NCBI GenBank assembly: GCA_037954235.1
Contig: JBBMOA010000017.1
Location: 17,619,027-17,683,026 of the forward strand
Length of the DNA stretch: 64,000 nt
Source of the DNA: Aulostomus chinensis
Lineage: Eukaryota; Chordata; Actinopteri; Syngnathiformes; Aulostomidae
Direction of reading: 5' to 3'
The notes under the pieces were generated by a model. It ran no database searches, was not told where the DNA came from, and saw nothing but the letters and a program-made list of their open reading frames with translations. Positions 58,905-64,000 of this stretch are shown here, one piece after another; within the stretch, counting starts at the first letter, position 1; every line of letters begins with the position of its first letter. A program made the translations under genes and the position numbers.

Positions 58905-61900
58905 CGGGACAATGATCAGGTACCTGCAGTCACTCATATAGTGTCTCAACTTGCAGGCGCACACTGGGGAATACTCGTTGCTTCTGAAAGGCAGCGTTAT
59001 TTCCACTCTGCTCGATGCCGGCCTGCTCTTCCTACTTCGCTTTGCATTGGATGACAGCGTGGAAGGAGTGATGTCTGCAGCCGTGCACGCACTCAGAGCA
59101 CTCCTAGTGTGCGCAGAAGATGAAGTAGGGAAACTTCAGTGCTTTGCATTCACAAATGTATTTCAGTTAAATTGCACTCAGTTCCTGCACATTTCCACTG
59201 CTTGTTGTTGCAAGTACCTGCCAGAAATAAATCAGGAAAGTCTTGTTGTCTCATAGCAACAAGACTGAACATGTATTCTATTAAATATTATAGACACAGA
59301 TGCGGTTTGTTATAGGACTGCCTAAATCCATTTTCTAGCCTTTCAAGTATTTGTTACCTCTGTCAGGAGTGTTTGGACCTCACCTTCTCCTGGTTTCGTG
59401 GCCTGGCCGCCTTCCCAATGCTGCCGTCTGCTCAGGAGGAGGAAGATGAGGAGGATGAAGGGCTGGATGAAACTTTAAAGGAGACAGCCAAGGAGAAGGA
59501 GGAGAGGAAGACAGATTTTGATGTGGCCTGTCAGGATGTTGTCAAAGTAAAATAACTGTTCCCCCTCAGAGTTGTGATTTGTAACACGCTTTAAAGATCT
59601 GCTCAAAGAAGTTGTTTTATTCAAGGTTTAATTATTGGCTCTTTGGTCCTATTGTTTTTTTGCTGATCCAGGGTCTGCTCAGGATGAAACTGCTCCCTAG
59701 GCTACGCTACATCCTCGAGGTGGTCCGACCTTCGCCACGGGTGGTCCAGGATGTGTTAGAGCTCCTGACTCGTATCGCTAGGCACTCTTCTTCATCTGCT
59801 ACTCAGGTAACGTCAGCAAGCGCTCCGTTTTACGAGGACATGTCTCATTATTACCTTGTTAGGGGTGGAGCCACATCTGAGTACTGTTTTCAGTCATATT
59901 CAGGAAAACAGGACAAAAAAAATTAACCAATTAAATGTGGAAGTCAGATCAGGATGTTAGGAATTTGCAGGAAACATTGCCTTGACGGAGGTCGGCGCTG
60001 TATGTTTTTGTCCTTTTCCGGTCACCAGATTTCATTTCGTTCATTTTGCCCTCTCAGGTGCTGGACTGTCCTCGCCTGATGCAGACTGTGATGTCAGAGT
60101 TCCTCCCCATGTCCTGGACCACGCCGTCTTCTCCCCTCCCTCAGTCAGTTTATGGACTCCCACTATCCTGTGCCGTCAAGCTCATAAGAGTTTTGGCTAC
60201 CTCTGGGAGACATGCCTGTGCCAGATTGGTGGGTCCATTTTGAAATATGCCTGATGAGGTGTTCTTTATCAGGAATTAATGGATGATGGAGGGGACTGCG
60301 CAGAGGACAGCAGCCCATCCAGTTCATCCTTCAGGTGAATGTAACAGCCATTCCCTCCTCTCCCTCCAGCTCAACTCTCTGGGTGTGACGGAGCGTCTGT
60401 CTTGTCTGCTGAGTGCTGAACCCAGTGAGCTGCTGCTGGAGCCAACTGAGGCTCTCAGGATCACCACGGAGGCCTACAGGCTGTGGGCAGTAGCAGCCGG
60501 CTATGGACAAGCCTGCAGATTATACATGTAAGTTAAATCTGGAAAGATTATGTGAGCAACTGCATCTGACAGCCTCCACCTCGTTAATCCACTGATGAAC
60601 TGTATTCCTCAGAGACCTGTATCCAGCCTTGGTGAAGGCGCTGCAGGGTCTTCACATTATTGTGGCCCACTCAGGTATTCTGTTGCCTCTGCAGCTCCAG
60701 CGTGTTCTGGCCCTCCTCTCCCTGCTCACACAGGTCACACACACTGCCGGCTGCCACCAGGAGCTACAGGCTGGCATGGTCAGGTACACAGAATAGTTCT
60801 GTAATAAAACCTCTCATCTACCAAGCTGCAGGTGAAATGTTCAAGATCCAATATTTGCTTGATTCTTCATCAAGCTCACATTTTTTTTGTCTTTCCTGCA
60901 GTTCTGAGAGAGACGAATGTCCTCCTCCTCCTCTGGTGTCGTGGGGTCATGTCACAGGGTTGCAGCCATCACTGCTGAGCCATTTGAAGAGCTTTGTTAA
61001 GAGTCTTGATAATCCACTTCAGAGAGACACCAGCCTGACTCTGATACCAGTTTATCTGCTCTACCTGGAGGCCCACTACCATCAGCTCTCCAGACAGGTA
61101 CGACTCTCTGCTCCTCCAAGGATAACCTGGATCACAGGGGTAGTGCTTTTGGTTTAAATTTTCTACATAAGCAGTTAGTATATTTATTTCATTTTATAAA
61201 AAAGATATGATATAGAATTAATCAAAGTTGATGTGCAGGTGAGGTAAGAAAACCATCCTAGGCGCAAGTTGGTACTTGCAAATGTAGAGATTAAGAACAA
61301 AGAAGGGGAAAAGGAAAATATTGTGAATAGGAAGTTAATTTTTTAACAGCGAAATACAAGAATGCATTCAGTCCAGAAATTATAGTTAAGAACCTAAATA
61401 ATCCGCAACAGTTTTGTCAAACAATTTAAAAACACCTTTAATCTACAGTGTTTCCCATGTTAGTGTATATTCATGTCTCCTTCAATGTTCTTTGGTGAAG
61501 TTTAAACTTGCGCACCTCCATAGCTTTTTGAACACTGCCCCCTGTTGGTGTGAGACTACATTCATTGATAATCTGCAATATTGCAAAACAGAGAACATTT
61601 CAGTACGTTTGGCCTCTCAAATAGGATTAACTGTCATTTTTTATCATTATTAAATATAAAATATTTCAAATGGGTATTGTCCTATGATAAAAATCCTATC
61701 TCTTTTCTTCAGAGCTGTTTCAAGCCAGTAGAAACCCTTCAGGAACTGGAGCTGCTGGCGTCTGAAGTTCTTCTCCCCCTGATGTCTCACTTTGTTGTTC
61801 AAGACATGATAAAGAACCTCAAGTACGTTTATCTACTGTAAAACCCATGTAGTCATTTTAGTTCCTCTTATATCATCATCATACTCATTTTTGAAATGAA

Positions 61901-63425
61901 ATATTTCTTTCTACTTTTGTTTCTCCAGGTCTTTTTCAGTAGTGTGCAATGATCACTCTACTCTTCGGGGTCTGGACACAGTTCCCAGCCTCCCTGGGTT
62001 GGCTTGCCCAGGATGGAGGGGGCGTCCAGGGCTACTTGCTCCCGTCTCTCCCTTCCCTCTTCTCACAGGCCTGGGGCTCCTCCTGGACACAATCACAGGC
62101 ATCCACAAAGGTCTCAGCTGCAAGGTAAGTTTAAGGTGGTGTCATAGGGTTTATAAAGTGCCATATATTTGCCTAAAATTTCACTTTTTCTTTCTTTAGT
62201 TCAGCGCTCTACTCCTGTCAGAACCTGTGATTAGTTATCTGCGTTGTTGCAGTCAGGCAACGCCCAGTCTGTCTCACACCAGGGCCTGGCTCCTCCGTCA
62301 TGAACACCACCTCGTCTACCTGCTGCTGCGCTTGGCTCATAGACTGGTAAAGCCAACCCTTCCAAGATATTTATAGCTTTTAAATGATGAATCACAACTT
62401 ATTTCCATTCTTTGAAGCCACTTAAGTTAAAGGCCTGCAATCAATAATGAGTTGAGTCTGATTTCCTCAACTTATCTTCTTCTCCTGGAACGTTGTGTTT
62501 TTACCTTTTAAATTAAATGTGTCACCTCACAAACCTCTGTCCTCAGGTTCCCGTTGACCCTGAAGTTGCCAAGCATGCCTCACTCTACCACCAGGTGGCA
62601 CTGGTTCTCCTGCCATGGTTATTACCAGGCAGCGAGTACCTGGCACAGGAGTTGCTCTCCACCATCATCTTCAGCAAGGACTTTATATCGTAAGTTTCCA
62701 GAAAATGTAATAAGCTGACATCAGGTACCTGTATGAAGTTTTCTAAATCAACCCAAAAAAAGGTGGTAATCTTATTTTGTATCTTGAGGTTTTTTTTGTG
62801 TGTACAGTAATGGACATATTATGGTTGAACAACAGAGCCTGCAACTAGTACGATTTAAAAAATTAGATGATATTAAGTATTTCACTGTAGAGCTTCATTC
62901 AAGAAGTAGATGACCCATTTTCATTAAAAAAAAACCAAACATGTTCCACATGTTCTATTAGTGTGTTACGTGACTGCGTGTTTTCCTTCCAGAGAGAGCC
63001 ACAGCGGAGGCCCCGAGGCTATCGAGCTGGGGGAGCTGAAACTCCATGAGGAAACACCCAACAACAGCGCTCCATCTCTACAAACTGTTGGGACTCTTCT
63101 GAGAGAAGCCTGCATCCAGCTGCCGTCCATCCGGGGCTGCTTTCTCACTCACCTGGCCCATCTGGAGTCCTCCGTCCTGGTGTCCCGGGACGCTCACCTG
63201 GGCTACAACCCCTGGATCAACTCCCATCTCCTCCCTGAGCTCACTGGTCCAACCCTGCCGTCTGACTGGCCTTTTCTCCCCATCGTCAGCCTTTATGAGC
63301 AAACAGGGGTGTCTGATGGTGGTGGTCTGGCTGTGGAGGAGCTCCCTCAGGGGGCTCTACAGGTGGTGACCCACTGTCTGCAGTGGCTGCTGGTGCTGGA
63401 GGTCTGGAGGGAGGAAGCTCTAAAG
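54862..63425 (+). CDS. rpap1: RNA polymerase II-associated protein 1 (3' end outside window)
   Basis: Assembly and regulatory factor of RNA polymerase II and Mediator, acting between cytoplasm and nucleus. Coding exons: 54862-55069, 55207-55355, 55909-55998, 56152-56338, 56488-56646, 56757-56981, 57821-57936, 58070-58168, 58751-58852, 58957-59124, 59367-59546, 59672-59806, 60058-60228, 60370-60527, 60613-60783, 60902-61097, 61713-61822, 61929-62124, 62200-62346, 62547-62689, 62993-63425. All phases join into 1181 codons, about 85% of the 1393-aa human protein. The start MLRRPKPTDSEADLL matches human. The N-terminal RPAP1 domain (HKENQAKLQAMSQAEILEEQ) is near residues 225-275 and the C-terminal RPAP1 domain (DLPTHLGLHHHGEEPERAGY) near 375-440. 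A helical-repeat body follows, with a Glu-rich insert in exon 11. The remaining exons lie beyond 64000. Confidence 0.95.
57273..57287 (-). promoter_or_regulatory. CTCF-like motif in rpap1 intron 6
   Basis: The minus strand reads CCAGCAGGGGGCAAC, a close CTCF core match. Confidence 0.4.
58868..58903. repeat. (AC)18 microsatellite beside a splice donor
   Basis: The tract begins 16 bp after the donor of rpap1 exon 9 (58852/58853), and the bridging bases gtacacgcacgcacgc are themselves CA-rich. CA-rich RNA next to a 5' splice site is a known hnRNP L target. Confidence 0.95.
61534..61548 (-). promoter_or_regulatory. CTCF-like motif in rpap1 intron 16
   Basis: The minus strand reads CCAACAGGGGGCAGT, a good CTCF core match. 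Confidence 0.4.
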
Positions 63426-64000
63426 GTACATAGACACACGGAAGCTAACAAGATCTGTGAAGCAGGACCCAAACGCATCAACTGGAGCAAAATAGTCTTC
63501 ATACGAACAGATTCAGTGGAAGGGACAGACAGGAGCTTGGCCGAGGTTCGGGCGTAGGTTGGTACCAGGAAATCTAGAGACACAGGGGCAGGGACACCAG
63601 GAAGACAGGAGAGGGATAACAAGGGGCCAGCAGGTTGGGAAGAAGACAAACAGGGAAGGCAGGTCAGGCAGGAATAGGGAACGCAGGTTTCAGAAGTGTG
63701 AGATAACTCAGCGTTCTCACGGCGAACAAGGTGAAGGGCAGGGGTTTAAGCACACCTCCAGTGGGATCTGCTGCAGGGGTGCTCGTTAGGGGAATGGGAA
63801 GTAGGTGGAGGGGGGCGTGGCTGGCCGGGCGCTGTTATAGAAGCCTCATGTTCTGTCATGTAGAGAGCTAGACTGATACCAGATCTCTTAATATGATATA
63901 AATCTCTTTTGTGAATTTAGGTTATTAATATTTGGACTTTGACATGGATCGAAGCGAAGTAAAATCTGGTCAACTGGACGTAAGTAGCTGCTGGTGCTGG
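63426..64000 (+). other. rpap1 intron 21, possibly repeat-derived
   Basis: The stretch after exon 21 is G/A-rich with many 'caggaagacaggagaggg' and 'gggaacgcagg' words and the phrase caggacccaaacgca, reminiscent of common fish LTR-type repeats. No further rpap1 exon is recognisable before the window ends. The family guess is from memory and weak. Confidence 0.35.

Noticed and set aside
1..64000. tRNA, rRNA, CRISPR, operon or bacterial-type features
   Set aside because: None was seen. The tRNA-like boxes belong to the SINE family and the gene structure is clearly vertebrate.

Overview
This window looks like nuclear DNA of a ray-finned fish, probably a percomorph-type teleost. The coding sequence is split into short exons with GT-AG introns. 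Introns and spacers are full of CA/GT microsatellites, and five copies of one tRNA-like SINE family are present. The encoded proteins are close to vertebrate GRHL1, KLF11, DNAAF2 (kintoun), LRR1, TMEM151B and RPAP1. No prokaryotic feature, tRNA, rRNA or CRISPR array was seen.

Layout: 1-8250 is gene-poor, with SINEs, microsatellites and eroded reverse-transcriptase fragments. 8555-23904 (+) is grhl1 (16 coding exons, 616 aa). 24956-33440 is an intergenic desert with one possible regulatory cluster. 33795-36507 (+) is klf11 (4 coding exons, 512 aa). 39317-41104 (+) is dnaaf2 (2 coding exons, 567 aa). 42715-45816 (-) is lrr1 (5 coding exons, 421 aa), convergent with dnaaf2. 48889-53544 (-) is tmem151b (2 coding exons, 580 aa). 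54862 to the right edge (+) is rpap1 (21 coding exons seen, 1181 codons), head-to-head with tmem151b and cut by the window end. All exon joins were made by hand from splice sites, reading-frame phase and remembered family similarity.

The genes do not form one pathway. From memory of human gene order, grhl1-klf11 matches 2p25 and dnaaf2-lrr1 matches 14q21, while TMEM151B and RPAP1 lie elsewhere in human, so this is a fish-specific junction of syntenic blocks. Two genes are transcription factors (grhl1, epithelial; klf11, TGF-beta/Sp-like repressor). dnaaf2 is a cytoplasmic dynein-arm assembly factor, lrr1 a CUL2 substrate receptor, tmem151b a neuronal-type membrane protein, and rpap1 an RNA polymerase II assembly and regulatory factor.

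The most useful non-coding observations are these: a near-perfect RFX X-box beside a CCAAT box just upstream of dnaaf2, with a possible second CCAAT/GC-box promoter 1 kb further up; an ETS-CRE composite upstream of lrr1 with a possible divergent small transcript; a strong-context upstream ORF with a CAG-encoded polyglutamine run before tmem151b; SINE copies with clean 12-13 bp target-site duplications; a 72-bp direct duplication; four CTCF-like motifs; and tandem splice acceptors in grhl1, tmem151b and rpap1. I found no convincing wholly new gene system.
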